Under the pieces are notes generated by a model. It was not told the origin of the DNA, did no database searches, and was given only the letters and a program-made list of their open reading frames with translations. From Syntrophaceticus schinkii (GTDB taxonomy: Bacteria > Bacillota > DSM-12270 > Thermacetogeniales > Thermacetogeniaceae): DNA of 39,073 bases. Location of the stretch: assembly GCF_000946815.1 (NCBI RefSeq), contig NZ_CDRZ01000241.1, forward strand, positions 1 through 39,073, read 5' to 3'. The translations under genes were made by a program, and so were the position numbers. Shown here in pieces: positions 1 to 7,244 of the stretch (positions are counted from its first letter, which is position 1; each line of letters starts with the position of its first letter).

Positions 1-296
1 AAAAGGGGATCAAAACATGTCCTGATCACGTGATGAGTACGCGGGGCGGATGGTGCCTCCCAGTCTCTGGTGCTACAGAGCATGGAGATGCTGTTGTATC
101 TGCCGGAAATGCCAATGAGGTCATCAAACTTCCATCCATGAAAACCGTTATCGGATACCCGGAGGTTGCCGATACGATTGCTGGCGGGTTTGCCGGCAGT
201 TTGGGTGATGACGGCTCGATCACTGCAGAAATTCAAGTTATCACAGGCTCAACCAATGAATTAGGATTTGGCTATTTAACAGCCAGAGGAAGCTAA
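1..296 (+). CDS. grdE: GrdE, glycine reductase component B precursor (3' end only)
   Basis: Only the last ~97 codons are in the window; the frame is open from base 3 and runs to TAA at 294-296. The family protein is made as a proprotein that is cleaved into the alpha and beta subunits of the substrate-binding component B, which receives glycine through a pyruvoyl group. The C-terminal stretch contains [20 protein letters not shown], which I recognise as the GrdE/GrdG/GrdI family end. The cleavage site lies upstream and cannot be seen. The call rests on this and on position: grdE directly before grdA and grdB is the classical grd order. GrdG (sarcosine) or GrdI (betaine) paralogues cannot be excluded from the tail alone, but glycine is the default given the neighbouring grdA. 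A GTG at 30 could look like a start, but the frame continues upstream of it. Confidence 0.8.
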   Translation, partial: KGIKTCPDHVMSTRGGWCLPVSGATEHGDAVVSAGNANEVIKLPSMKTVIGYPEVADTIAGGFAGSLGDDGSITAEIQVITGSTNELGFGYLTARGS

Positions 297-328
297 TAAA
301 TACTATAATAGTGAAGGGAGTTTTGGAA

Positions 329-775
329 ATGCTGAAAGGAAAGAAAGCAGCTATCCTTGGTGACCGTGACGGCATTCCGGGCCCGGCAATTGCAGCATGT
401 ATTGAAACCGCCGGTGCTGAAGTAGTCTTTTCCACTACCGAATGCTTCGTCTGAACCGCAGCGGGTGCTATGGACCTGGAGAATCAGGCAAGGATCAAAG
501 ATTTAGCTGAGAAGTACGGGAAAGAGAATTTAATCATTGTACTGGGCGGCGGAGAGGCTGAAGCCTCCGGCCTGGCAGCAGAGACCGTATCTCAGGGAGA
601 TCCTACATTTGCAGGTCCACTGGCAGGAGTCTCGTTGGGACTTAAAGCCTATCACATTTTTGAATTAAAAGAAGAGGTAGACCCCCAGGTTTATGATGAA
701 CAGGTCGGTATGATGGAAATGGTTTTGGATGTGGATGAGATCATCGAAGAGGTCAAGGAATATCGTGGAGACTAA
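329..775 (+). CDS. grdA: GrdA, glycine reductase selenoprotein A (Sec at UGA 452-454)
   Basis: Selenoprotein A is the small carrier that takes the carboxymethyl group from component B as a selenoether and passes it to component C, where acetyl phosphate is formed. The frame opens at ATG 329 and runs through an in-frame TGA at 452-454 to TAA at 773-775, giving 148 residues, the usual length. The TGA is residue 42 in the context [16 protein letters not shown], which is the conserved GrdA active site, so it is read as selenocysteine. A conventional gene caller would start at ATG 470 and lose the first third. The C-terminus [20 protein letters not shown] is also typical. It lies 32 nt after grdE and 27 nt before grdB. 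A weak hairpin just 3' of the UGA could be part of a SECIS, but it is less convincing than the one in grdB. Confidence 0.96.
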
Positions 776-802
776 AGGACCTGACAAAAGGGGGGATAAC
801 CT

Positions 803-2104
803 GTGACCATTAAAGTTGTACATTATATCAACCAGTTTTATGCAGGAATAGGCGGAGAGGAAAAAGCTGACCACCGACCCGAGGTTCGGGAGGGAGTGGT
901 TGGCCCAGGGATGGCATTTGGTAAGGCTTTTGGTGAAGAAGCAGAGATAGCGGCAACTGTGATCTGTGGTGACACCTATTTTAATGAAAACTTGCAGGAA
1001 GCTGTCTCTGAAGTTATTGCCATGATCGAAAAGTACAACCCTGATGTGGTCATCTGCGGCCCAGCCTTCAATGCCGGCCGCTATGGAGTGGCCTGTGGTG
1101 CAGTGGCTGAGGCTGTCACTGACAGACTGGGTGTTCCGGTGGTTTCCGGTATGTATCCGGAAAACCCCGGTGTGGATATGTATAAAAAGTTTGCCTATAT
1201 TGTAGAAACCGCCAATTCGGCGGTAGGAATGAGAAAAGCAGTAAAGCCGATGGCAAACCTGGCTCTAAGGCTTGCGCGTGGTGAAAAAATCGGCTCTCCT
1301 GAAGAGGAAGGCTATATCCCCAGGGGCATCCGCAAGAACCTGTTCACTGCTGAGCGAGGCTCCAAGCGTGCTGTGGAGATGCTGGTCAAAAAACTCAAAG
1401 CTGAGGAGTTCACTACTGAGTACCCGATGCCGGTATTTGACCGTGTGTCACCAAGTGCAGCGGTCAAAGATATTACCAAAGCGAAAATCGCTATTGTTTC
1501 TTCCGGCGGCCCAGTTCCCAAGGGGAACCCAGACCGTATCGAGTCCTCCAGTGCCTCTAAATACGGCAGGTACAGCCTGCAGGGTATTGATGATTTGAAC
1601 CCCGAAAACAGTGAAACAGCCCACGGCGGGTATGACCCTGTTTATGCCAATGAGGACCTGGATCGGGTTATCCCGGTGGATGTGCTCAAAGAGATGGAGA
1701 AGGCAGGAGAAATTGGCTCACTCCATGAATACTGGTATTCCACAGTGGGCAATGGCACATCTGTGGCCAATGCCAAGAAATACGCCGCTGAGATAGCAGA
1801 GGATCTCAAGAATAATGGGGTGGATGCGGTGATCCTGACCTCCACCTGAGGGACCTGTACTCGTTGCGGTGCAACGATGGTCAAAGAAATCGAGAGAACA
1901 GGCCTGCCTGTGGTGCATATGTGTACAGTTGTGCCTATCTCCTTGACTGTTGGCGCTAACAGGATCGTTCCTACGGTTGCTATTCCACACCCGCTGGGAA
2001 ATCCCGCCCTCAGCAGGGATGAAGAGAAAAAACTGCGCAGGAAGCTGGTTGTCAAGGCTTTAGAAGCTCTACAGACAGAGGTTGATGAGCAGACGGTGTT
2101 CTGA
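803..2104 (+). CDS. grdB: GrdB, glycine reductase selenoprotein B (Sec at UGA 1847-1849)
   Basis: GrdB is the catalytic selenoprotein subunit of component B; its selenocysteine attacks the alpha carbon of glycine bound to the GrdE pyruvoyl group. The frame starts at GTG 803 behind a GGGGGGA ribosome binding site and reads through TGA 1847-1849 to TGA 2102-2104, giving 433 residues, close to the ~436 of the family. Sec is residue 349 in U-GTC-TRC-GATM, the conserved UxxCxxC motif. The reading after it (MVKEIERTGLPVVHMCTVVP) is clearly GrdB. Stopping at 1849 would remove the active site and last fifth. The downstream hairpin at 1861-1877 fits a bacterial SECIS. Oddity: the stop codon lies inside the first copy of a repeated hairpin element. 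Confidence 0.97.
1861..1877 (+). promoter_or_regulatory. SECIS-like hairpin for grdB Sec insertion
   Basis: Eleven nucleotides after the UGA (1847-1849) the mRNA can form a perfect 7-bp stem TCGTTGC / GCAACGA closed by a three-base loop GGT. Bacterial SECIS elements are hairpins a short distance 3' of the UGA with a G-rich apical loop that is bound by SelB. Position and loop fit; the stem is also protein coding (TRCGATM), as expected for bacteria. Folding and binding have not been tested. Confidence 0.6.
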
Positions 2105-2169
2105 GACGCGGGGACGGTTCTCGCGTCTTGAGACGCGGGGACGGTTCTCGCGTCTCACTCGCGTCTCAC
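2104..2169. repeat. Tandem pair of GGGACGGTTCT hairpin repeats between grdB and grdC
   Basis: Two head-to-tail copies with a 27-bp period. Copy 1 is stem AGACGCG (2104-2110), loop GGGACGGTTCT (2111-2121), stem CGCGTCT (2122-2128). Copy 2 is stem GAGACGCG (2130-2137), the same loop (2138-2148), stem CGCGTCTC (2149-2156). A further arm CGCGTCTCAC follows at 2160-2169. The grdB stop TGA (2102-2104) overlaps the first base of copy 1. The copies belong to a dispersed family also found near 5074, 5648, 15323, 15630, 17239, 17292, 17325, 23717 and 27193. There is no T-run, so this is not a classical terminator, but the hairpins could affect grdB/grdC mRNA balance. Confidence 0.85.
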
Positions 2170-2317
2170 GGAGAGTAGGTTGTGGTGACAGTCACCCGGG
2201 ACTGAATAATCCGACATTTTGTGACTGTTACCTGGGACTCCGGGGCCCGGAGGAAACGGGATGAGATGTGAAGGCGCGGGGATGTCTGTTATAAATAAAT
2301 GTTTGGAGGTAAGAAGG

Positions 2318-3859
2318 GTGAACTTTCCAGTTATTAAAGGTGCCGGTTATGCCCTGATTCATGCCCCTCAGATGGCACTTCATTATGGCACAACACCGGT
2401 AACAGAGCGGAGTACAAATCCTGATTCGGAGTATTTGGAAAAGTTGCCCGGTCATTTAAGGAGTTTTACTGATGCGGTAATGTATGCTCCCAACCAGGTT
2501 TATATCGGCAACAGTTTGCCAGATGAATTAAAGGAACTGCCACGCCCCTGGTATGAGAACTCTCCTCAAGGAGCTGAGCGTGATGGAAAATTCGGTGAGA
2601 TGATGCCCGAGGATGAGTTTATAGGGCTCTTAAAGGTTGTAGATGCCTTTGATCTGGTTCTCCTGGAAGAATCCTTCCAGAGGAGTGTTAAGTCCAAGCT
2701 GGCTGAACACCCGGCTGTAGGGGATTTGAAGTTATTGAGCAAACTGGACAGCGGTTCTGTTGATGAGGAAGATCTGGCCAATTTCGTCGATGAAAAGGGT
2801 GCTGCGCCCATTTATTATGATGGCAAGGTCGTGGGTTGTGTGAAAAGGGCGCATGAATTTGACCCTGCTTTAAGTGCCGGTGTGATGCTGGAAAACTTGG
2901 TGAGCAAGGCCTCTGCCAGCCTGGTGTTGATGCTCCTGTTAGAGAAGAGCGGTTTGCAGGCAGAGGATGTGGATTATATCATCGAATGCTCTGAAGAGGC
3001 CTGCGGCGATATGAACCAGAGGGGTGGGGGCAACTTTGCCAAAGCCATCGGAGAGATCTGCGGGTGTGCCAATGCCACAGGCTCTGATACCCGGGGGTTT
3101 TGTGCAGCACCATCCCATGCCCTTGTAGAGGCAGCAGCCCTGGTGCAGTCCGGCATTTTCAAAAATGTCGTTGTGCTGGCCGGGGGGAGTTCTGCCAAAC
3201 TGGCCATGAACTCCCGGGACCACATAAAAAAGGGTATGCCGGTTTTGGAGGATATGATCGGTGCTTTTGCGGTGCACATCGGTGAAAATGACGGTGTGAA
3301 CCCGGTGATCCGCACAGATATGATCGGCCGCCATAAAATAGCCTCAGGTGCCTCTCCCCAGGCTGTTATCCAGGCCATAGTTTACGATCCACTGGAGCAG
3401 GTGGGGATGGAGATCACGGAGATCGACCGTTTTTCACCTGAAATGCAGAATCCTGAAATCACAGAACCCGCAGGAGCGGGGGATGTTCCCAATGCAAACT
3501 ATAAGATGATTGCTGCCCTTGGTGTAAAGAAAGGTGCCTTCAAGAGGCAGGAGCTACTGAAGGCGGTTGATGAGTTCGGTATGCCGGGTTTTGCACCGAC
3601 ACAGGGGCATATACCTTCCGGTGTGCCTTTTGTTGGATTTGCCAGGGAGATGATCCTGGAGCAAAAAATCAAAAGAGCGATGATCATAGGGAAGGGAAGC
3701 CTCTTTTTAGGGAGAATTACTGATCTGTTTGACGGCATATCCCTGATTATCGAGCAGAACACAGGCAAGGTGGAAACCGGACTGGACAAAGAAGAGATTC
3801 GCCAAATGGTAGCAGAAGCCATGCGGGACTTTGCGAAAACCATTGTAGGTGAAAAGTGA
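2318..3859 (+). CDS. grdC: GrdC, glycine reductase component C beta subunit
   Basis: Component C takes the Se-carboxymethyl group from GrdA and releases acetyl phosphate, the energy-yielding step. GrdC is the larger subunit, related to beta-ketoacyl-ACP synthase III/thiolase-like enzymes. I place the start at GTG 2318, seven bases after GGAGGT (2305-2310), because translation from there begins MNFPVIKGAGYALIHAP, the conserved GrdC N-terminus, and gives 513 residues, the family length. An upstream in-frame ATG at 2261 adds 19 unlike residues. Recognisable blocks are RSTNPDSEYLEKLPGHLRSF near the N-terminus and ATGSDTRGFCAAPSHALVEA in the middle, with a Cys in the thiolase-like active-site position. 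The 213-nt gap from grdB is filled by the hairpin repeats. grdD follows 15 nt later. Confidence 0.95.
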   Translation: MNFPVIKGAGYALIHAPQMALHYGTTPVTERSTNPDSEYLEKLPGHLRSFTDAVMYAPNQVYIGNSLPDELKELPRPWYENSPQGAERDGKFGEMMPEDEFIGLLKVVDAFDLVLLEESFQRSVKSKLAEHPAVGDLKLLSKLDSGSVDEEDLANFVDEKGAAPIYYDGKVVGCVKRAHEFDPALSAGVMLENLVSKASASLVLMLLLEKSGLQAEDVDYIIECSEEACGDMNQRGGGNFAKAIGEICGCANATGSDTRGFCAAPSHALVEAAALVQSGIFKNVVVLAGGSSAKLAMNSRDHIKKGMPVLEDMIGAFAVHIGENDGVNPVIRTDMIGRHKIASGASPQAVIQAIVYDPLEQVGMEITEIDRFSPEMQNPEITEPAGAGDVPNANYKMIAALGVKKGAFKRQELLKAVDEFGMPGFAPTQGHIPSGVPFVGFAREMILEQKIKRAMIIGKGSLFLGRITDLFDGISLIIEQNTGKVETGLDKEEIRQMVAEAMRDFAKTIVGEK

Positions 3860-3874
3860 CCAGAGGTGTTAGCA

Positions 3875-5052
3875 ATGAAGAATAGTATAGATAGGAACAG
3901 TATACGCCAAAGTATTGGTGAGGTTTTTCTAGAGGCAGCAAATGCCCTGGAGACCGGTGTTGTGGGGCGTAAAATCCGGGTCGGTCTGACCATCCTGGGC
4001 AGTGAACATGGCCCTGCAGAACTAATCGCAGGTGCTGAACTGGCACAGAGCGGCAGCGCTGATTTCGAAGTAGTTATTATCGGAAGTGGTGTAGAAACAA
4101 CACTGGAAGCAGTGGAGGCAGCGGATGAGAAAGATGCCCATATAAAGATGGATCAACTGCTGGAAGAGGGCGACATCGATGCCGCTGTAACCATGCACTA
4201 CAATTTTCCCATCGGGGTTTCCACTGTGGGCAGAGTTGTTACTCCAGCCCGGGGCAAAAAGATGTTCATAGCAACAACTACAGGTACTTCAGCCACCGGC
4301 AGGGTAGAAGCCATGTTGAGGAATGCCATTTTCGGCATAGCTACAGCAAAGGCCTGCGGGATCCCGGAACCAACTGTGGGCATCTTAAATATCGACGGTG
4401 CCAGGCAGGTGGAGCGTTGTTTAAAGGAGCTCTCTGAGCAGGGGTATCCCATTCACTTTGCAGAGTCGAGGCGCAATGATGCCGGTGTGTTGATGAGGGG
4501 AAATGGACCTGCTGCAGGGAGTGCCTGATGTGATGGTTACAGATAGTCTGACCGGAAATGTTTTGATGAAGGTGTTCTCCGCTTTTCACAGTGGGGGCGA
4601 GTTACGAAGCCATTGGCTTTGGTTACGGCCCTGGTGTCGGAGAGGACTATGACCGGGTTATCTGTATTATTTCCCGTGCCTCAGGTGCACCGGTGATCGC
4701 CGGGGCAATCCGTTATGCCCGGGAGTGCGCCAGGGGCAAACTCCTGGATAAGGCCAGGCAAGAGTTTGTTGCAGTCAAAAAGGCCGGTTGGGACAGGGTG
4801 CTGGGGGGTTTAGTGAAGGATTCCCCTAAACTTCACGAGGAACCTGAGGGTGTTGCAGCTCCACCATCCAAGCCTGTGAGTGCGGAAATTCCCGGCATCG
4901 ACATTCTCCAGCTGGAGGATGCGGTAAATGTCCTGTGGAGCAACAACATATACGCCAGCAGCGGCATGGGCTGCACCGGCCCAGTTATTTTAGTCGCTTC
5001 CGAGGATAAGGCAAACTCTGTACAGCTGCTCAAAGAAGCGGGATACCTATGA
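3875..5052 (+). pseudogene. grdD: GrdD, glycine reductase component C alpha subunit, two frameshifts
   Basis: The alpha subunit of component C, related to phosphate acyltransferases, completes acetyl phosphate release. Start ATG 3875 follows CAGAGG (3861-3866). The frame is GrdD up to LMRGN (about 4505), then continues one frame over (DLLQGVPDVMVTDSLTGNVL) from 4506 to about 4600, then shifts again into ASYEAIGFGYGPGVGEDYDR and on to the end DILQLEDAVNVLWSNNIYAS...GMGCTGPVILVASED. Deleting one G near 4505 (AAATGG) and one base near 4600 (GGGGGCG) restores one continuous protein of 391 residues, the family length, without a single stop in the three segments. Both shifts are extra bases next to short G runs about 95 bp apart. 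This is either very recent decay or sequence error; everything else in the operon is intact, which makes error quite possible. Confidence 0.9.
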
Positions 5053-5073
5053 TTTTGGAGGTCGGAAAGAGAT

Positions 5074-5110
5074 CAGAAATGCACCGGGGACGGTTCCTGG
5101 CGCATTTCTG
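5074..5110. repeat. Hairpin repeat, GGGGACGGTTC loop with CAGAAATGC stem
   Basis: Stem CAGAAATGC (5074-5082) pairs with GCATTTCTG (5102-5110) over 9 bp. Inside, CC/GG extends the stem across one A-C mismatch, and the loop carries GGGGACGGTTCCT. The loop core is the family constant but the stem has nothing in common with the GAGACGCG stem at 2130. Located in the grdD-grdX spacer. Confidence 0.8.
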
Positions 5111-5172
5111 TATCCCTGTCAAGTGATTTTGGATGCTGTCGTTCCCGTGATCTTTTTTAGAAAGGGTTTAGG

Positions 5173-5562
5173 ATGAAAAATATCAGGTGTTTGACGAATA
5201 ATCCTATGGTGATTGACAGGGGGCTTCCCTTTGTGGATGCCATGCCGGGCAGTTCTGTTGTTGAGCTTTTCAGGGCTGTGCGAAAAGAAATTATGGGTGG
5301 CTACCGGCTGATCACACACCCGCTGACCGGCAGTATGGGGCCAGACAGGAACCCTTATAAAAGCATAATGTTAGCAGGGATTCCAGGGAAAGTTGATCCC
5401 AGAAGCTTAGAGATTATTGAGCGGGCTATTGGATTTGCTGAAGGATTCACTGAAACAGAGATGCACTCAAACTGGGACAGTTCTACCCTGAAAGACTTCC
5501 AGTTGATCGATATGGATTTTATCAAAGAGTATTTAAATGGTTCAGAAGAACCGTTCCTCTGA
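5173..5562 (+). CDS. grdX: GrdX family protein
   Basis: 129 residues from ATG 5173 with AGAAAGGG (about 5159-5166) upstream. The sequence begins with NNPMVIDRGLPFVDAMPGSS and carries GYRLITHPLTGSMGPDRNPYKSIML in the middle, the pattern of GrdX proteins that accompany glycine, sarcosine and betaine reductase operons. Its biochemical role is not established. It is soluble, with no signal peptide. Often grdX stands at the head of grd operons; here it closes the operon, 120 nt after grdD with a repeat hairpin between them. No convincing T-tailed terminator follows; instead TGGCAG/CTGCCA forms a small hairpin at about 5573-5590 leading into dispersed repeats. Confidence 0.85.
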   Translation: MKNIRCLTNNPMVIDRGLPFVDAMPGSSVVELFRAVRKEIMGGYRLITHPLTGSMGPDRNPYKSIMLAGIPGKVDPRSLEIIERAIGFAEGFTETEMHSNWDSSTLKDFQLIDMDFIKEYLNGSEEPFL

Positions 5563-5580
5563 GCCATTTTTCTGGCAGTC

Positions 5581-5642
5581 CTTTCTGCCAAGGACCAACC
5601 CGAAAAACAGAAGTCAGAGACCAGAAGTCTGAAGTCTGAAGT
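5581..5642 (+). repeat. Dispersed AGAAGTC-rich repeat, copy 1
   Basis: Low-complexity block with the motif AGAAGTC/TGAAGTC repeated several times, preceded by AAGGACCAACCCGAAAAACAG. Its reverse complement matches 10417-10472 closely and 11807-11856 more loosely, so this is a dispersed, two-orientation repeat rather than a gene. It directly adjoins a hairpin repeat at 5648. Confidence 0.75.
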
Positions 5643-5647
5643 ATCCA

Positions 5648-5676
5648 CGTGCACTGGGGACAGTCCCCCTTGCACG
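5648..5676. repeat. Hairpin repeat, GGGGACAGTCCCC core with CGTGCA stem
   Basis: Stem CGTGCA (5648-5653) pairs with TGCACG (5671-5676); the loop contains GGGGACAGTCCCC, itself a perfect palindrome around one A. This second dialect of the hairpin family recurs at 15323 and 17239 with similar GTGCA arms. Confidence 0.8.
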
Positions 5677-5745
5677 CACTAACTACCAATGAGAAACACA
5701 TGCTGCTGGGGTGGCACCATGCGGGGAAATGACCAACGACCACTA

Positions 5746-5774
5746 TTGTCTCTGTTGTGGTTCTGTGTTATAAT
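5746..5774 (+). promoter_or_regulatory. Sigma-A type promoter of the serine operon
   Basis: TTGTCT (5746-5751) and TATAAT (5769-5774) are separated by 17 bp, with an extended -10 TGT at 5766-5768. Transcription would begin near 5781 and run straight into the T-box leader. The perfect -10 and spacing make this a good candidate. Confidence 0.7.
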
Positions 5775-5780
5775 GGCTTT

Positions 5781-6048
5781 CAAACTAAAGAGAAGTTTTT
5801 GGCTGTGATGGGGACCAGTAAGTCTGTCTTGCCTTGCAGAGAGCCGGCGGCGGGTGTAAGCCGGCAGGAGGGCAGTCCGAATCCACCCCGGAGCTTGCTT
5901 TGAAAACCTGCAGTGCAGGGCGAAGGAGCACAGGCGGTTCTGTTAGAGACTGTTCAAGAGAATGCCGGAATCCGGAATACTGTCTGGCATTAATTTGGGT
6001 GGCAACGCGGGTATCTACTCCCGTCCCAGAAATGGGGCGGGAGTTTTT
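5781..6048 (+). promoter_or_regulatory. T-box riboswitch, serine-specific (UCC specifier)
   Basis: Leader that senses uncharged tRNA and prevents premature termination. Visible parts: an AG-type element ACCAGTAAG near 5815 (loop E side), the opposite GAA at 5879-5881 followed by TCC (5882-5884), the specifier position, a serine codon; the T-box GGGTGGCAACGCGGGT around 5996-6012; and a strong terminator at 6018-6048. The UGGC bulge (6000-6003) pairs with tRNA ends GCCA; all three tRNA-Ser genes in this window end in GCCA with discriminator G, so specifier and bulge agree on tRNA-Ser. The genes downstream are a serine-pathway aminotransferase and serA. The cognate tRNA for UCC (anticodon GGA) is not in the window. 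Confidence 0.92.
6018..6048 (+). terminator. T-box intrinsic terminator
   Basis: CTCCCGTCCC (6018-6027) pairs with GGGGCGGGAG (6034-6043) over 10 bp including one G-U, with a six-base loop and TTTTT at 6044-6048. This is the OFF state of the T-box leader; binding of uncharged tRNA-Ser would favour the competing antiterminator that includes the T-box sequence just upstream. Confidence 0.9.
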
Positions 6049-6073
6049 AATATTATCTGAGGAGGACCGAAAA

Positions 6074-7225
6074 ATGGAGGAAAAACAGTATTTGCTGCTG
6101 CCGGGTCCCACACCTGTTCCTCCCGTAGTTTTACGGGGACTGGCGAAGCCCATGATCAACCACCGGGGACCGGAATTCAAAGAACTATTCACTGAACTGA
6201 CAGAAGGACTAAAAGAGGTTTTTCGCACGGAAAATGATGTCATCATCTTTCCCTCCGCAGGTACCGGGGGAATGGAGGCAGCGGTAGCTAACTTCATTTC
6301 TCCGGGGGAGAAGGTTCTGGTGGTTTCTATTGGCAATTTTGGGGACCGCTTTGCAGAAATCTGCAGGCGCTTCGGAGCGGCAGTAGATAAAATAGATTTC
6401 CCCTGGGGAACGGCCGCTGATGCAGATGTGCTGGCGGACCGCATCAAAAAAGATACAAAAGAAGAGATCAAGGCGGTTTTTGTCACTCATAATGAAACAT
6501 CAACAGGAGTGACCAATGACCTGCCTAAATTGCGAAAAGCTCTAGGGGATCATCCCGCTCTCTTTATCGTTGACTCGGTGAGCGGCCTGGGAGCCATGGA
6601 GCTGGAAACCGACGCCTGGAACCTGGATGTGGTTGTGGCCGGATCCCAGAAGAGCTTTATGATCCCGCCGGGACTCTCCTTTGTATCTGTGAGCAAACGC
6701 GCCTGGGATGCAGCGGAAAAGTGCACCAATGCACGCTATTACTGGGATATCATGGCTGCACGGAAATATGCAGAGAAGGGCCAGACACCCTATACCCCGG
6801 CCCTTCCACAGCTGACGGGTTTAGCGGAATCCATAAAGATGATCAAGAGTGAGGGGCTTCCCAACATCATCACCAGACACAGGAGGCTCCGGGATATGGT
6901 GCGGGCTGGGGTGCGTGCCATGGGATTAGAGCTTCTGGCTGCAGATGAAGTGTCCTCAACTGCTGTGACCGCAGTTCTGGCACCGCCTGGAATCGAAGCT
7001 GATACCATCCGCTCTACACTGCGGGAAAGGTTTAATGTGGTTGTAGCCGGGGGGCAGAACCAGTTGAAAAATAAGATCTTCCGCATCGGCCACCTGGGCT
7101 ATGTGCGGGAGTTGGATATTCTGGCTGTTCTGGCTGCACTGGAAATGTCTTTGGCTGTATGCGGGTATCAGGTGAACCTGGGGCAGGGTGTCAGGGCCGC
7201 CCAGGAGATTCTCTTAAAAAGCTAG
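6074..7225 (+). CDS. Class V PLP aminotransferase (serine pathway; likely phosphoserine or serine-glyoxylate type)
   Basis: 383 residues from ATG 6074 behind GAGGAGG (about 6058-6064). A longer in-frame reading from 5834 would translate the T-box and is rejected. The protein is a fold-type I PLP enzyme of class V: LLLPGPTPVPPVVLRGL at the N-terminus, substrate loop GTGGMEAAV near residue 63, VDSVSGLG near 167 and the Schiff-base Lys at position 193 in VAGSQKSFMIPPGL. This subgroup includes serine-pyruvate, alanine-glyoxylate and, in several anaerobes lacking classical SerC, phosphoserine aminotransferases. Being first in a serine T-box operon directly before serA, the inferred role is amination of 3-phosphohydroxypyruvate. 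Exact substrate cannot be fixed from sequence. It ends 19 nt before serA and is probably co-transcribed. Confidence 0.88.
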   Translation: MEEKQYLLLPGPTPVPPVVLRGLAKPMINHRGPEFKELFTELTEGLKEVFRTENDVIIFPSAGTGGMEAAVANFISPGEKVLVVSIGNFGDRFAEICRRFGAAVDKIDFPWGTAADADVLADRIKKDTKEEIKAVFVTHNETSTGVTNDLPKLRKALGDHPALFIVDSVSGLGAMELETDAWNLDVVVAGSQKSFMIPPGLSFVSVSKRAWDAAEKCTNARYYWDIMAARKYAEKGQTPYTPALPQLTGLAESIKMIKSEGLPNIITRHRRLRDMVRAGVRAMGLELLAADEVSSTAVTAVLAPPGIEADTIRSTLRERFNVVVAGGQNQLKNKIFRIGHLGYVRELDILAVLAALEMSLAVCGYQVNLGQGVRAAQEILLKS

Positions 7226-7244
7226 TTGGGAGGAGGTAGTGAAG

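Noticed and set aside
470-775. Stand-alone gene starting at ATG 470
   Set aside because: It is the part of grdA after the selenocysteine UGA; the conserved active site lies upstream in frame.
1877-2104. Separate 75-residue gene after grdB
   Set aside because: It is the C-terminal part of grdB read through UGA 1847-1849.
2104-2169. CRISPR-like array
   Set aside because: Only two palindromic units in direct contact, no spacers, no cas genes; same for 17292-17355.
2082-2264. Small ORF over the hairpin repeats
   Set aside because: Its sequence (TRGRFSRL repeated) is a translation of the repeats and has no ribosome binding site.
5785-6486. Minus-strand ORF of 233 residues
   Set aside because: Antisense to the T-box leader and the start of the aminotransferase gene.
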